A DNA stretch of 64,000 nucleotides from Hypomesus transpacificus (GCF_021917145.1 NC_061060.1:10131053-10195052), one strand, 5' to 3'; shown: positions 21,994-35,013, counted from the first letter of the stretch. Notes: generated by a model from the letters alone, not told the origin. Program-made: numbers and translations.

Positions 21994-24985
21994 GGATTAT
22001 CGTTCTGTTTAGGTAGTTATGTTGATCGTGGTGCCTTAACATCCTGTTTAAGCGGGCGTTATCCAAGCTTCCCTTAGTGTCAAATCTGTAGAACTAAATT
22101 TAGTTTGAAGGCTAAACCCCGATATGTTTTGAATGTCACTCACGTTCAAACTACAAACTACATTTCAGCAATCAATTTCATGCTGCTCACCTAACGTGCT
22201 ACTCAGCTGTTAAAAAATCTTGTTGGAGCTTCGATCGATTTAAAAGTCAGTCAGAAAAGAAGAGGAGTGTGGACTGTTTTGATAAGCAAGGCTAATATTT
22301 CAGATTTTATGTGGAAATAACAACTGCATCACATAAAACTAGCTGACCTGAATACACTTTGTCCAATTAGTAAGTCAGATATAAATGTGATGTTCTTTAC
22401 ACCAACAAGACAATGTCATGGATTTGTAATTGAAATGCAAGATTTACACAGAATTATGGTAAAACACAAAAAGAGATGGCAGCACACGTTGGGATTGAAC
22501 TTCAATTTGGGACTCAGGGAATACAAATTGAAAGTGCTGCCAAAATGACAGCGTCATGCTTTAATGCACTACAACTCCAATCTCTGTGAGCAGTAAAAAT
22601 GAAAATAGTCATTTCCTCTCAACATGAAATCACTCATCACAAGGCCAGGCACTGAGAGCTTGGGAGGAATTGACCTACATAACACCCAAGTAACAACTCA
22701 ACTGACAGCACATTTCAAAGAGCATTGACAATAGACTGTGTAAATAGATACAGTACTTTAAATTCCTGCATGACACAACCCCAAGATTGCAGCCTGGTAT
22801 ACTCTTAGCCTTGTTATTGGTAGCAATCCCAAAGGAAGGGCAATGTCCTTTGTGAGTAAAAGTCTTTGCAAGATAGAAACTTTAATAAATAAAAAAAGGA
22901 GAGCCCCCATAAATAACATTAAGTCAAGCTAAGATAAGAGATCATTTAGCCTAGCTTAGGGCTTATCTACCCAAACACTATTGGTTGAATTGAATGAAAC
23001 AAACATGGGCTTAGATCGCATACAGGGCAAAAAGCCAAAGCACAAAATGACTGATGAAAGCTGACAATACTTCAAAGAGAAAAACAGAAACATACACATA
23101 CAATAATACAAAAATTAGCAACAGGAACCAAAAGAAACCCACAAACTGGTATGCTGCCCTTTCTTCAACTCTGCAGTGTGTGGGTGTTTTTTCCACCCTC
23201 AACAAATAAGCACATTTGATACAAGGGCATCAAATGACCCTCCAGCTACTTAAAAAAAGCCTCAAAACTATTTTTTAAAGTGCCAGGAAAAATGTCCACA
23301 AACACACTGGCACACCTAAAGCATGATAGTATGCCAATGCTTCTAAAACAAACAGACAATATTGTGGAATGATCATCAATAGAATGACACTAAAGCTCTA
23401 CAACAGTCTGAGCCTGCTCTGGCAGACTGCCAGCACACTGTCTGTGTCTGGAGGTCCATCTAGTGGCAGCCCCTATGAACTGGAGATGACAACAAGGTAG
23501 GAAAGGGAAAGGCTGTACCAAGTCATCAGTGTTACTGAGACGGACCTGTTGGGATTGTTCTCCGAATTGTCACGGACTTATAAGGAAGAAGGAAGAGAGA
23601 AGAGAAAAACAGGAGAGAATGTGAGAGTGGCCGAGGAGGGTTGAGAGAAATGAAAAACAAAGAGCAAGCAAATCCATGTTTTTGTTAAAAATCACAGCAA
23701 GAAACTGTCTTTTTAGACTTCACAACTTAACATGTCGATGACCCACGTGTTCTCCCTCTATCAGCTTTACTGCCTTGTTCCAAATAAGATGGTTTCCTGT
23801 TACATTTTAATCTCTGAAATTGACTGATACTTGGAAATAGACACATATACAAACCACTTTGGCCAAGGACAGAAAAAAAACCTAAAAAACATCAATAATG
23901 TGAAGCTGTCCCGATGTAGGATACAACACCTAAAATATGTACTCTGTATTCTCTTTATTTGTATTCAGCAGTTTAACCCATCCAGACCATTATTGATTGC
24001 AGAATGTAATGACGTTTTAGTCTCAGGGCCAATGAAAGTGAATTTGGCTGAGTCCTAAAAATCCACAAAATGGAACATGTAAGTTTATAAAAAATACCGA
24101 TTTTTTCTCAGTAAAGTTATTTGACTAAGCCCAGTCCAGTAATGAGTTACAAAATATGTAAAACGTTAAATACAAGTTATCTAAGTTTATATCAAGTTAA
24201 GCATGGAATAAAAATCTATAACAGACAAATGCTACAGAATGGAACCTTGAAGACCATTTATATAAAATGACCTATTACCTCCACAAAAAATAGTATTATT
24301 TACACTAGTCTGTTAATACACTGTATTGTAACAAGTTACTGCTTTAGTTCAAGTTACTGTTTTCCTTTCATAGCTCGACAACATCCCACCATGTTTCAGC
24401 ACACATTTTAACGGAATAATAATAACAAATGGTCATCTGATCATATTAATGGATAGACTTTTTCAGTCCCAATCATTTTCTCGGGGTCGACAGTGCTACC
24501 TTATTGGGCAAGGTAAATTGCTAACTACTGTAGTACGTTGCCTACTGAAGGCAAGTATCAGCAGGTAGGTAGACAACTTGGCTAGTTTAGCAATTCCAGC
24601 AAGTAGGCTGTAGTAACCCTGCTCTCTCAAAATGTTAAGACTTACATGTATGTATTGGGCACGGAATAGTGGAAAAAGTGTGACAGAAAACATGAGACAT
24701 TTAATTTGGCAATTTAGCTAGCCTTAAAGAGCATTGCAGACTGAGCCACATTGTTGACACTTCCTGCAAGGTAAAAAAGAAAAGAAAAACGACGTATAAA
24801 TAAATGAAAATATAACCGAAAGCAGTCACGTGTGCATTTCAAATCAAACTACAAAATATTTGGTTCATCATACCTTTCTAAGTGGCTCAGCTTTAATTCA
24901 CCAGAAGCACCTTCACGTCGTAACCACGGTTCAGGGTGCAGACATCTTGAAAACAACAGAAGAGCGAGTATCAACCACCAATGCT

Positions 24986-24997
24986 GCCACCTACTGG
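24986..24997 (-). promoter_or_regulatory. CTCF-type core motif, minus orientation
   Basis: The reverse complement reads CCAGTAGGTGGC, an exact match to the core CCASYAGRKGGC. It lies between mrpl11 and the SNX-like gene. Binding is not shown by sequence alone. Confidence 0.35.
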
Positions 24998-25463
24998 AGC
25001 GGAGGGATTAGTCCAGTTAAGGTCTAAAATCAGGGTCTTCAGTTTTCAGGAAAGTCACCGATTACGTCTTGCTATTCTTTTTCCTGCATACTTTAAGTCT
25101 TAGTCAAAAGTATAGTTTCCGTTCATTCAACCTGGGACCTTAAATATTCGATATGTTATCCTCTCAGCGAGCTTTTAAATTCTACATAATATTAGTAGGA
25201 ATAAATTAAATTGAGATGTTTTGTTTGTCTTGGTTGTATGAGAATGATTATTTTTACTTTATGTTACATGCGTATACGCTGCAACCAAATTGTCCTGAGC
25301 AAATTCCTAAACGTGACCTGAACTCATGCACTTTGATCTCATTAATGTAACCGGTGGAACCTGAAAAACCACAACTACTGTGATTCATTTTGAGAATGTG
25401 TATTGAGAATCCATCAAAAGAATAACAATGAATAAAGACATTTAATGAAACTAATATAAAAGC

Positions 25464-25469
25464 TTTATT
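25464..25469 (-). terminator. Poly(A) signal of the SNX-like gene
   Basis: TTTATT on + reads AATAAA on -, about 540 bp after the stop codon of the SNX-like gene. It defines an AT-rich 3' UTR of roughly 25450-26007. Confidence 0.5.
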
Positions 25470-26007
25470 AATAATTTCATAGGAATATACAAGGAATTTG
25501 TGAAATCATTCATATAACAAACCTTCACCAGTTCCTTGGATATAAAGAGGCATGGAGTTCTAATCCAGATCTCTTTAAGACTACAAACAAGTCCAGAAAA
25601 AGAGATACTTCCCCCCCTTACATGAAAAGTGCTCATAACCATGATCATTTTAATTACAGTGCTTTAACGTTGTCCATAAGAGATTTGAAACTCAAACCAT
25701 ACATGGAAAAAGTCCTGTCACTTCCTAACAGTAACACAATAGAGATGAAAGTTTCAACAGAGTCTGGCTGGTATGCCACTTTTTAACCACAAGATTGTGT
25801 CCCAGAACATATTTAGGTACCTAAGGTGATTTTTTTTTTTATGCAATAAGATTCAATACTAACATACTCCCAATAATTTCTCCCCTACAAATGCAATACA
25901 ATTCAGATTTTATAAAATGACAGTTTATCTAAAACCATGATTACCCTGAGAAAACATAGCCTTGCTAACATTTAATGTAATCAATGCAGGTGGTTGACAT
26001 TCACTTT

Positions 26008-29000
26008 CTACAATGCCATGGCACTAATATTTAAGGAATCTTCACCAGGAAGAAGCTCTCCCAACAGGAATGAAAGAAGCATCTGTACAAATAAAAGAGA
26101 ACATTTATTTTGTCAGCAGCCTTTTGAGTTGAATGTAAGGTAAACACTTTCTGATGTCAGACATACTCACATAAACCAGCTTCTTGTTTTCTTCACAATC
26201 CTGAAAGAGTTTAAAGACAGTCTCCATGTCTGACTTCTTCAGGATTAAATAGTTTGAATCTAGAATGAGGGCATGATGTCTGTCAGTTCACCAACACTGA
26301 TTCTTGTCATGGACTGAAAGGTACAGAACACTAATGAACATTCTGTAAGAGAAAGGATCCATCACATACATCTGGCACTGATGAGAAGGTGAGCTCTGTC
26401 TCTGGTCTCCTTCTTGTCCTCAGAGCTGCGAGGGGGCCTGGAGGGTTTCGGGGGCGCTAGAGAGGTCTGGGACCACTTCTCACACAGGCTGTCAATGTAG
26501 GAGGCCATGTGGGCTTCTGTAGGGTTCATCTTCTTCAGGAAGCTGTTCACTTTCCTGTAGACGATTGATAGGTTATCTTGGTTGTTTGACTATAACAATT
26601 AACCAATGTGAAAGAGTAAGTCGAAACATCTCTTACCTTTTTAATATTGGCATTACCGGTTTCAGAATTGCATCAAATATGTTTATGATGATGGAATTAC
26701 CTATGAAGTAGATAAAACTTGATTATGCGATTTTAAATCTCCTCAACCATAACTTACAATTTAAAATAACCAAATGGGGGCACCAGAACTAACCAGATAT
26801 CTCTTTCAATAAATCAGATATAGCTTTTGTGGCTTCTAGTTGCTCCCAGCTAGTTTGGTCCTTTTTTAAAGACGGTGAAGCGTCTCCCTTGGCAAGAGTC
26901 CCTTGGACTCTTCCTTTAATCCTGGCGATCCCCCCACAAATACTGGGTGACATTTTTTCTTTCGTTTTATTCGACTTTGCACAAAAACTACGCCACAAAG
27001 TATGGTCAGGAATGTCCCACAGTGAGCCTCCATTAATACTGGAATTTGTCTTATAGTCAGGATCAATCTTGTATTCCCGATGAGCTGCTTCATTGAATAC
27101 CAAAGACTCCTCCGACCTGGATAGACTTTTACAAAAATATTTCTTGCCTACCAAGTTTTCAGGATTGTCCATTTTGTCTTGTGAGGAGGTTGCAATATTA
27201 GTCATCGAGCATGATTTCACTGGAGGTTTACTCTCCTCTTCCCTCTTGCCCTCAGAAGATTCTGAAGGAACGATACATTCAGAGATGATGATAGTTGGGA
27301 GAGATGCATCAGTCTCCTCACTACAGACATCCTTCTCAGCTTCAGGAGAAGAGTGTTGAGTTTCTGACTCTGGAGGGAGATCATCCTGCCTGGCTTCCAC
27401 TCTGGGATTGTTTTGCTGTGTAAGCAGAAGAAAGAGCACCTGTTATTGTCAGTTTACTCAGATCTTTAGATCTTCAGCTCCACCCACACTGTCTGCAGGT
27501 GAGTTCCTTAAGTAAGACAAACAGGTTCTTTATCCTGAAATCTTGTATCCACTTTCCTATAAGTAAAACACAGCTGTCACCTTAGCTTTCTTTGGTGACC
27601 AGGGAGTGGGATGCCTACCTCATCTTCCTCTTTTCCTGGAGTCAGGAAGTAGGCCAGGCCACTGAGGAGACCCCAAACCCCCCCATTATGCTCTTCTTCA
27701 TTGAGCAGTTTGTCCAGCGGGCAGAGGAATTGGAACACTGGCTGACTGTGGCCAATCACATCATCAGAGATCATCCCCTAAAGACGACAAAGTTGTAGAG
27801 AAATGGTATGTCTTCATTTTGTAAGATTCTAGTCTACAGTGTGTGTGCGTGTTAGTGATAATCGGTTAAAGTTTTGGTAAGGAAATATGCTAGTGCACCT
27901 GCAAGAACAGTTCCAGAGAAGTCCTGGCTTTCTCGACTATCTCTTCACCACCCGTCTTCTCAGGGCCCTCCTCCCCCAGGATAGCCAGACAGGGTACATT
28001 AGCAGGGTCCTGTGGAATAAGTGAAAAAGTTTGATAAATACTACTTGACACAGGCAATTTATAAAATAAACTGAAATGTCAGAATAATGGCAGTCTAGGG
28101 TAATATAATACTCTGTTCTTTTATGAATAGTAAAATTCAAACTTCCAATTACCTTTCTTAGGCACTGTTTCATTCTGAGAAATAACTGACACAAGACTAT
28201 TATGTTAAAATGTCAGGGAGCCATGAGTGAGACAAAGCAGTTTCTCTACAACTGTTCCTGACCTGCCATCTATTGAGGAAGTAGATGACATCTGTACGGG
28301 TCTTTATGACATCCCACTGAAGGTTCTCTGGATTGTCTCTCTCCTCCAAGTGAATGGTAAAGCACAGCTCCTCGTCATCCCTCCTCACCTACAGTGCACA
28401 CAAAATAGTCACATTTCACGTTCAATTTGGACTCCAACAGGAACAAAAATCAAGGTCCCAATTTTACCCAGTCTTCTTTAAAAAACAAGTTCAGCTAAAG
28501 TTATGTTCCACACATACCACAGCACAAGAAAGGAATTTGGGACTCACGAGAGGAACACTGACCGCCCAGTGCCCGACCCGCCACATCTCATACGACAACT
28601 TGAACTCCATCATGTCCTCCTGGACGATGACCAAGTAGTTTTCTAGATCACTATCCTCCTAAAAAGAAAAAATAAGGAAACTCAGATGGCTGAGCGGTGA
28701 GGGAATCGGGCTTCCAATCAGAAGGTTGCCGGTTAGATTCCCATGCCAATTGATGTGTCGTTGGGCAGGCACTTCACCCTACTTGCCTCAGGGGAATGTC
28801 TCTGTACTTACTGTAGGTTGCTCTGTATAAGAGCATCTGCTAAATGACTAAAATGAAATGAAAATGTAATGATCTTAATGCTCACTTCCTGATGTGAAAA
28901 CATGGTGGAAAAGCTTCTATTTGAGTAAATTAGCTGGTAGACAACACCCATGCTTCAGTCCCACTTGACTCAAGAGGGCCCTTCTTACACTGTCAAAGTT

Positions 29001-31988
29001 CTGTTGGCTGTGAATGGACCCTTCTCTGCTACTCGCTTCGTCTTCATTGGTCAGACCACTTTGGGCGGCTATGGCCCTAATCATCATAGCCCTCTCCAAT
29101 TCTTTAATCTTCGCCTTCTTGTCTTTCTTAGTCTTCATCTTGTCAAGAAATTTAGACCAGCCTTCCTTTAACTTGTTGGCTGGAAATAACAAGCATCATG
29201 GTTATCAAAAATGTATTTTGATGGTGTGGAGGAAGGATTATGGCAAGCAATGTATATTTATAAGTGTTACAAACAAACACCTTTCTTTTTGGACTTGCTG
29301 TTAATAGCCTGAGAGTCCTCGGTCCCATCCTTTACACTGAAGCAGAGAGAAACACAAAACCAGATTATCCTCTCACGGTTGCTTCTACATAGGACGATAA
29401 CACCATAGAGTACAGAACAGAGTTTTTATTTGAGGGGAGGACTGCTGCTGAGCTTTGAGAACACCCACTCAGACTCACCCGGTGCTGCCCTTGAGAACAC
29501 CCACTCAGACTCACCCGGTGCTGTCCTCGAGAACACCCACTCAGACTCACCCGGTGCTGTCCTCGAGAACACCCACTCAGACTCACCCGGTGCTGTCCTC
29601 GAAAACACCCACTCAGACTCACCCGGTGCTGTCCTCAAGAACACCCACTCAGACTCACCCGGTGCTGTCCTCGAGAACACCCACTCAGACTCACCCGGTG
29701 CTGTCCTCGAGAACACCCACTCAGACTCACCCGGTGCTGTCCTCGAGAACACCCACTCAGACTCACCCGGTGCTGTCCTCGAGAACACCCACTCAGACTC
29801 ACCCGGTGCTGTCCTCGAGAACACCCACTCAGACTCACCCGGTGCTGTCCTCGAGAACACCCACTCAGACTCACCCGGTGCTGTCCTCGAGAACACCCAC
29901 TCAGACTCACCCGGTGCTGTCCTCGAGAACACCCACTCAGACTCACCCGGTGCTGTCCTCGAGAACACCCACTCAGACTCACCCGGTACTGTCCTCGAGA
30001 ACACCCACTCAGACTCACCCGGTGCTGTCCTCGAGAACACCCACTCAGACTCACCCGGTGCTGTCCTCGCTCTCCTGACAGGCTGGAGAGGCCCGGTCAG
30101 AGTCCGACTCACACAGATCTTCCTCTGAGTTCTTGGGAGACACGTTGTCCAACTGACTCACAACCAGCTGGTTGAGGTTGTCAGGATCAGAGAGCCAGAT
30201 CACCAGTGATTCCAACACTGCACACCAACACAGAAACATATGCAATCCGATTCCGTAATAACAATGTCCATAAATGTGGACAAAACGCAAATATAAAGCA
30301 CAAGGGAATACTGGAAAGAGAACATGAGATGCAAATGCAGTTTTCTGTGTTCTGGGTAAAATGTCTAGAAACCTGCAGTGGGAAACAACAACACAGCATG
30401 CAGTTTCATTGGCTGCAACTAACAGTGTCTGCACATTTATCGTGCAACACGAAGCAATAACCTGTTGCGCCGAAACTGCACAATGTCTTGTGACCACTGC
30501 ATTATTTATGTTTATATAGTTAAAACAGGGCACTAACCGTCAGGAAAATGTCTTACCCTTAAAGGTCGTTGTTTCATTTAAAACACAGCGGTTTATATCT
30601 AGTCCCCATAAAGATTCAGGAAACAGATTTTGCACCAGCGTTTCAGCAAACCCTCTGAGAACTGCTACTTCTTCTGCTCTGGAGCTAAACAATGGCTCTC
30701 TGAAATACAGAATGTACAGTTTGAACAAACATGACTCTCAGCTTGAAATGTCATCTAAAAAATATGGCTACACCTTAGGGAACAGATAGATTTATGAATG
30801 CTAATATTCCATGGTATGTCAGCCCCTCACCTGACAGACTGTTTGGAATTACGCAAATGCTGGGTCAGAATGCGAACGCAACCCACACTTGCAGCACAGA
30901 CGTCAAAGTCTTTGGCTTTGTCAATGATCTGGTCGAAGACACAGTCAAACTCCCTCCACAGCACCTGGTGGAGTGGCTGACTGTCGCAAGGCTCTGGGAA
31001 TGTGTACCAGGGGAGGATCAGCTGGACATACGCACACTCAAACACTGAGGAACACAATCAAAAACACAGACATGCAGTTAACAGACCAAATGGAACAATA
31101 AAGGTATTTGCATTCTATTCTTAAGTGTATTAGTGTATTTTCCACCCTTATCTTTGTTCCCCATATCCCTTTAAGGTCATGTAATTTAAGTTCCACGAAT
31201 CCTCAGACTGACTTGTATGGTTTGCATTCCACTGACACACCTTGCAGAAGAGACTTCTTTACATGGGGATACAGTGACTGCAGTGACTTCTCTGTTTTTT
31301 GGGTGTTATCAGTCACATCAGTGTCACACAAACGTTCTTCCGCTTGCTGCAAGACAATTCAAAATATGTAAAGCAATACAGTATGCATGTACATGTAAGT
31401 CACTAGTCTAGTCTCTGTGTTTACTAAACACTCGCCATTTGTTTGGGGCAACAACATTTGCATCGTGTCTCGTACGTTGTTTATTATTATTTCTCACGTT
31501 TTGTTCTTGTGTAGCCTACACAAACCTTTTCCATAGACTGACAAAACAAGGGAAAGTAATCTTTGTAAGCTAGGTCCTTTGTAAGCTGAATAACTTAAAT
31601 GGGTTTTAGTAGAATATGTATCTGATGAATGTATGCATAATTACATTAAGACCACAAGTTTGAAAAATGTGCCGACATTGTGCAGCAATATGACACCCTG
31701 CTGCAACATTGTAACACACCACACACATTCACAGCCTAAATTGAGCGTATAAATTAACTGTTTAATCACCAGTAAATCGTTCTTCTCTGTCACCTCGTCT
31801 GTTTGAGTACTGCTTTCTCGACCAACGGTCTTGAGGTTAGATGAAGTTGATGGAAAACATAAAAAACATAAAGCGAACTGAGTCAACGTTCGTCCGTAGT
31901 CTGAAAAATACCATAGAAACCCGAGAATGATAGCGATCGAGAAACGCCACCGGTACATCTTTTTCTGTTTCCAACAAACAAATCTCAT
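26008..31988 (-). CDS. Sorting-nexin-like protein: PXA, PX-like and Nexin_C regions, no RGS
   Basis: Sixteen exons join in phase: 31988-31770, 31346-31241, 31044-30831, 30699-30557, 30217-30055, 29336-29281, 29179-28989, 28658-28548, 28388-28263, 28009-27899, 27777-27619, 27415-26794, 26700-26637, 26554-26370, 26259-26171, 26082-26008 (877 aa). An N-terminal hydrophobic segment (RFSIAIILGFLWYF) suggests membrane anchoring. A PXA-like region (about 108-250; YVQLILPWY, LSDPDNLNQLVVSQL) resembles SNX25 and SNX19. A Lys-rich coiled stretch (about 300-335) comes next. A divergent PX region (about 364-505) keeps the WxV and FLQ..ISD positions, but the phosphoinositide-binding RR.SEF is replaced by KTRTDV. 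A disordered insert precedes a Nexin_C-type end (about 725-877). Family members tether or sort membranes at ER or endosomes. The orthologue is not identified, and the RGS domain of SNX13/14/25 is absent. Confidence 0.82.
28677..28862 (+). mobile_element. tRNA-derived SINE in an intron of the SNX-like gene
   Basis: The head has a pol III box A-like TGGCTGAGCGGTGAGGG and a box B-like GGTTAGATTCC at tRNA spacing. The tail has ATAAGAGCATCTGCTAAATGAC, a 3' end shared by many teleost SINEs and their LINE partners. The copy fills over half of the 330-bp intron between exons 7 and 8 and is inserted antisense to the gene. Confidence 0.75.
29454..30065 (-). repeat. 36-bp minisatellite (17 copies) carrying the exon-5 splice donor of the SNX-like gene
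   Basis: Seventeen tandem 36-bp units with very few substitutions. Read on the gene's strand, every unit contains GACAGCACCGG followed by GTGAGT. The most 5' copy overlaps the end of exon 5 and supplies its real donor (exon ends at 30055). The array takes up about 85% of the 718-bp intron. Because 36 is a multiple of three, it leaves open frames on both strands; these are repeat artefacts, not proteins. Confidence 0.9.
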
Positions 31989-32088
31989 GGCATGAGCTCA
32001 AGAAACTTCAAAGATACTTTTTAGTCTCAACAAACTTGCATTACTTTAGCTCCCCATTTTACACGCCCAGTTCGATGTATGTAGGTTC

Positions 32089-32115
32089 TTTTTTCTTCCC
32101 TCAGGGAAGAAAAAA
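32089..32115. repeat. 12-bp perfect inverted repeat upstream of the SNX-like gene
   Basis: Arms TTTTTTCTTCCC and GGGAAGAAAAAA flank a 3-base loop TCA, about 100 bp upstream of the start codon. The centre, CCCTCAGGG, also fits the TFAP2 palindrome SCCTSRGGS. Confidence 0.65.
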
Positions 32116-33869
32116 TGTGCTCTGGAAGACCCGTGATTGGCTACACTGTGAATGTGCATGTCTTCGTATCTGCAACTGATTTTATTGCTATGCCATCTAC
32201 AGGTCAGTTGTATATGAGAACTATTGAGAGGCAGCTAAATCTTTTTTTGGAACTATTGGGAGATTTCCATACTTCAGCCTGTTACAGGTTGCAGCTGACC
32301 AGGCAAAAAGATCACGTAAAAACTGTAGAAAGAAACAACCTGTTACTTTAATACATTTTCCATATAGTATAGACTATCAACTGGACAGAAATATAGGAAA
32401 AAGCATTTTGAATATCTCACACTATATTAGATGGCAAAGCTACAAAATGTAAGCTTATGTGAATGAGGAAATACTGTGAAGCAGGTTTATGACAATTCAC
32501 CACATGATGGCACTATCTGCAGATATGTTCACAGAAGGTTCTCTTCAGTGTCTTTTTCAGTGTATGCATTTCCTCAAATGCTGGTACTGCAGTGACGTGC
32601 CTGAGACACACATATGATGATAATGTCATGAAAATGAATACATTGTACAGCCCATTCCTTTTTTATGAATTAGATAATATGTTGTCTTTGTTCTTTCAAA
32701 GATCACTGTGAGAAGTAGATGATTTCCTCTACCGTAGAAGGAATGGTCAAGGGGAACTCATGAGTCAACCTGACTTTTCAAATTATTGATCAAACATTTA
32801 TTATTTAAATAATAAATTACAATTATAGTTTTTAAATAGAAGTCATTCAGCAATAATTGCCAGAATGATTTCTAAATCAATAAAAGATTACTACCATCTT
32901 GACCGTTCTGGATCTTAATGTTCAAGACAATACCCTTGCTAAGCAGGCACAACCAACATGTGTGGCAGCAGGACAATCAATAACCTTGACCTCCAGTACA
33001 ATACTGCTGACAAGCAGGCACATAGGATATGTCGCAGCCACAACGTCAGTGACAGCTGCCGCAAGGCAGAGAACAGACTTTTGGACTTATACATATGATC
33101 AATGACAAGTCTCACTAAAGAGAGATCCCTTTTGAAAACAAAAACATTGTGTTTAATATAATTTAGTTCTAAATGTGTTTTATGATCAGTGAAAATGTGT
33201 GTTAACCCCAAGTCTGTAAAAACCTGACAATAGTATTATTTTACTGTTTCAATGTATTACTGTGATGGAAAGTGAAAATTCTCAATAAAAGAGTATTTAA
33301 AAGGGTTAAGTGTTTCAAGTTTTAATAATGTACGATATCTTCTATAAAACATACTAGGACATCATTGTTTCATGTTTAATCCCACAACAACATTTTATTT
33401 GCTGTTACATGTTTCAATCATATACGTGGGTATCAAAGCTAAAGCACTGTTTTAGTACAAGAGGTCAACTGATTAAATCCAAGAGGGTAAAATAAATTGT
33501 AAATCTAAGTAGGCGTCTTGCCTGAGATTACACCAATGACTTAAAACTACTATGGCTAGAGTACAGTATCAGTCAGCCCAATGCCGGAGTCCAAATCTAT
33601 CTAGTATTTGTTCTCACTCTCTCTAATCCCTGAGGCTAGCATAAAACGTTTTTGAACAAGTTTGTTGACAGTAGCTCCAATTTGATCCCTAATTTAGTGT
33701 GAGTGATTATAGGGATTAATTATAAAAAAAGAGTGAGAGGACGATTACTCCTATACCCAACTGGGTAAATCATGTGTAATCAGAAAGAGGCTGTGACACA
33801 AATTAAGGTGTGTCAGAAGATGATGTAAAGTTCATTGTGCTAATATGGCTGTTTCCCTTACTCATCCAT

Positions 33870-33881
33870 CCAGTAGGTGGC
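33870..33881 (+). promoter_or_regulatory. CTCF-type core motif, plus orientation
   Basis: CCAGTAGGTGGC, an exact match to the CCASYAGRKGGC core. It lies between the SNX-like gene and slc25a5. Confidence 0.35.
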
Positions 33882-34754
33882 ACAAGGCCAAGGTTTACAG
33901 TCTGTGCAGGCCTGTTTTACAGAAGAGCAAACAGTAGAGCTGCAGTGAAAAGGACAAGGAAGGTCCACACTTCTCCATGATGGCATGAGTCTGGCCTCCC
34001 TCCCATGTCAGCTGCTGCAATTGTGTTTCTGAAGCAATGTCAGTCACAACACTCCAGTGAGGTATAGGGTTCTCAAGCTACACTATGTCAAACCTCCATC
34101 AGAACTGCTTCAAACCTTTTTCAATGGCTTATATGTCGTTTTTCTTCACAAATACGTGTATGTTTCACTGAGTTGATTTATCGTTCTCTACAGCAGGTCT
34201 AAAGTCATCAACATTCTTGACTGCCAAACACACATTCAAGGTCAAAGTCCTAAAGAACACTAGGACGCTTGATGGGGGATCAAATATATTTAGAACACTG
34301 GAGTAATCCATGTCACAACAAATTCTAGTCCATGTTTACCTGCATCTACAACTGCACAAACACACAATTAGGAATATTTCTCAATTTAGCTGCAGTTACT
34401 GTAACACCATCTTCTACAAATTCTAACATACATTTGTAATCCCACCAGCATTCCATTCAAACTTTTTAAAAGTGGTGATAGATTACAACTAGTCACAAAT
34501 CTTCTTGGCTGATCTTGGCTCGAGTCCACATACAACCCTGGAGTGATTCACCACCATGAGCCAGTACTCAGGTTGCACCTCATGAAAGACGACACCAAGC
34601 GGCTCCCTGAGTTACACTAAACCTGACTGAGGGAAGCAACACAACTAAGCCTTACTACGAACTCACTTCTATTCAGGTATGTTATCCTTTCAAAACACAC
34701 ACACATTCAAAACCAAGGTAGGCATTCAAGTGTGGTTTTGTTCAGTAGGTTTCC

Positions 34755-34760
34755 TTTATT
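34755..34760 (-). terminator. slc25a5 poly(A) signal
   Basis: TTTATT on + reads AATAAA on -, about 255 bp past the slc25a5 stop codon. Confidence 0.55.
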
Positions 34761-35013
34761 GCATTTTTTATCTAAAACAGACAATCTGGTAGAAACTTTC
34801 CTTCCAGCAAAGGTTTCTTTATACAAAGAATGACATTCCAATTGTGAGGGGCACAAAACCAAACCAAACATGGCCAAAAGAAACTGATTCCCAAAGTACA
34901 ACTAGCACTGATATACTAGTTGGTCCCGATAAATAAGGCAGAATTTAAGAGTCCTTCCAAAAGATGTTACAGTGTTGAACACCTCAACATTTACATTGGA
35001 CCTAAAAATCTAT

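Larger units (their letters stand above)
21078..25463. other. Intergenic region upstream of mrpl11, downstream of the SNX-like gene
   Basis: No gene recognised. AT-rich, with scattered short frames unlike known proteins. It should hold the mrpl11 promoter and perhaps a non-coding first exon; the acceptor before the mrpl11 start codon implies one. It contains a perfect inverted repeat (21970-21993) and a CTCF-like motif (24986-24997). Confidence 0.5.
31989..34754. other. Intergenic region between the SNX-like gene 5' end and slc25a5 3' end
   Basis: No gene seen. The first 150 bp should include the SNX-like promoter, with a perfect hairpin at 32089-32115. The rest is AT-rich single-copy-looking DNA with a CTCF-like motif at 33870-33881. 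Confidence 0.5.

Noticed and set aside
23450..23470. A further CTCF-type site (CCATCTAGTGGCAG)
   Set aside because: It is one base short of the core spacing, so it does not fit the motif.
28677..28760. A functional tRNA gene
   Set aside because: Box A and B words are present, but the cloverleaf arms do not pair well and a SINE tail follows; it is a tRNA-derived SINE head.
29426..30128. Long open frames on both strands encoding 12-residue tandem repeats (RTAPGESEWVFS type and others)
   Set aside because: They are the 36-bp minisatellite read in frame. On the gene's strand the host exon ends at 30055 and its own frame meets a stop inside the first repeat, so the array is intronic.
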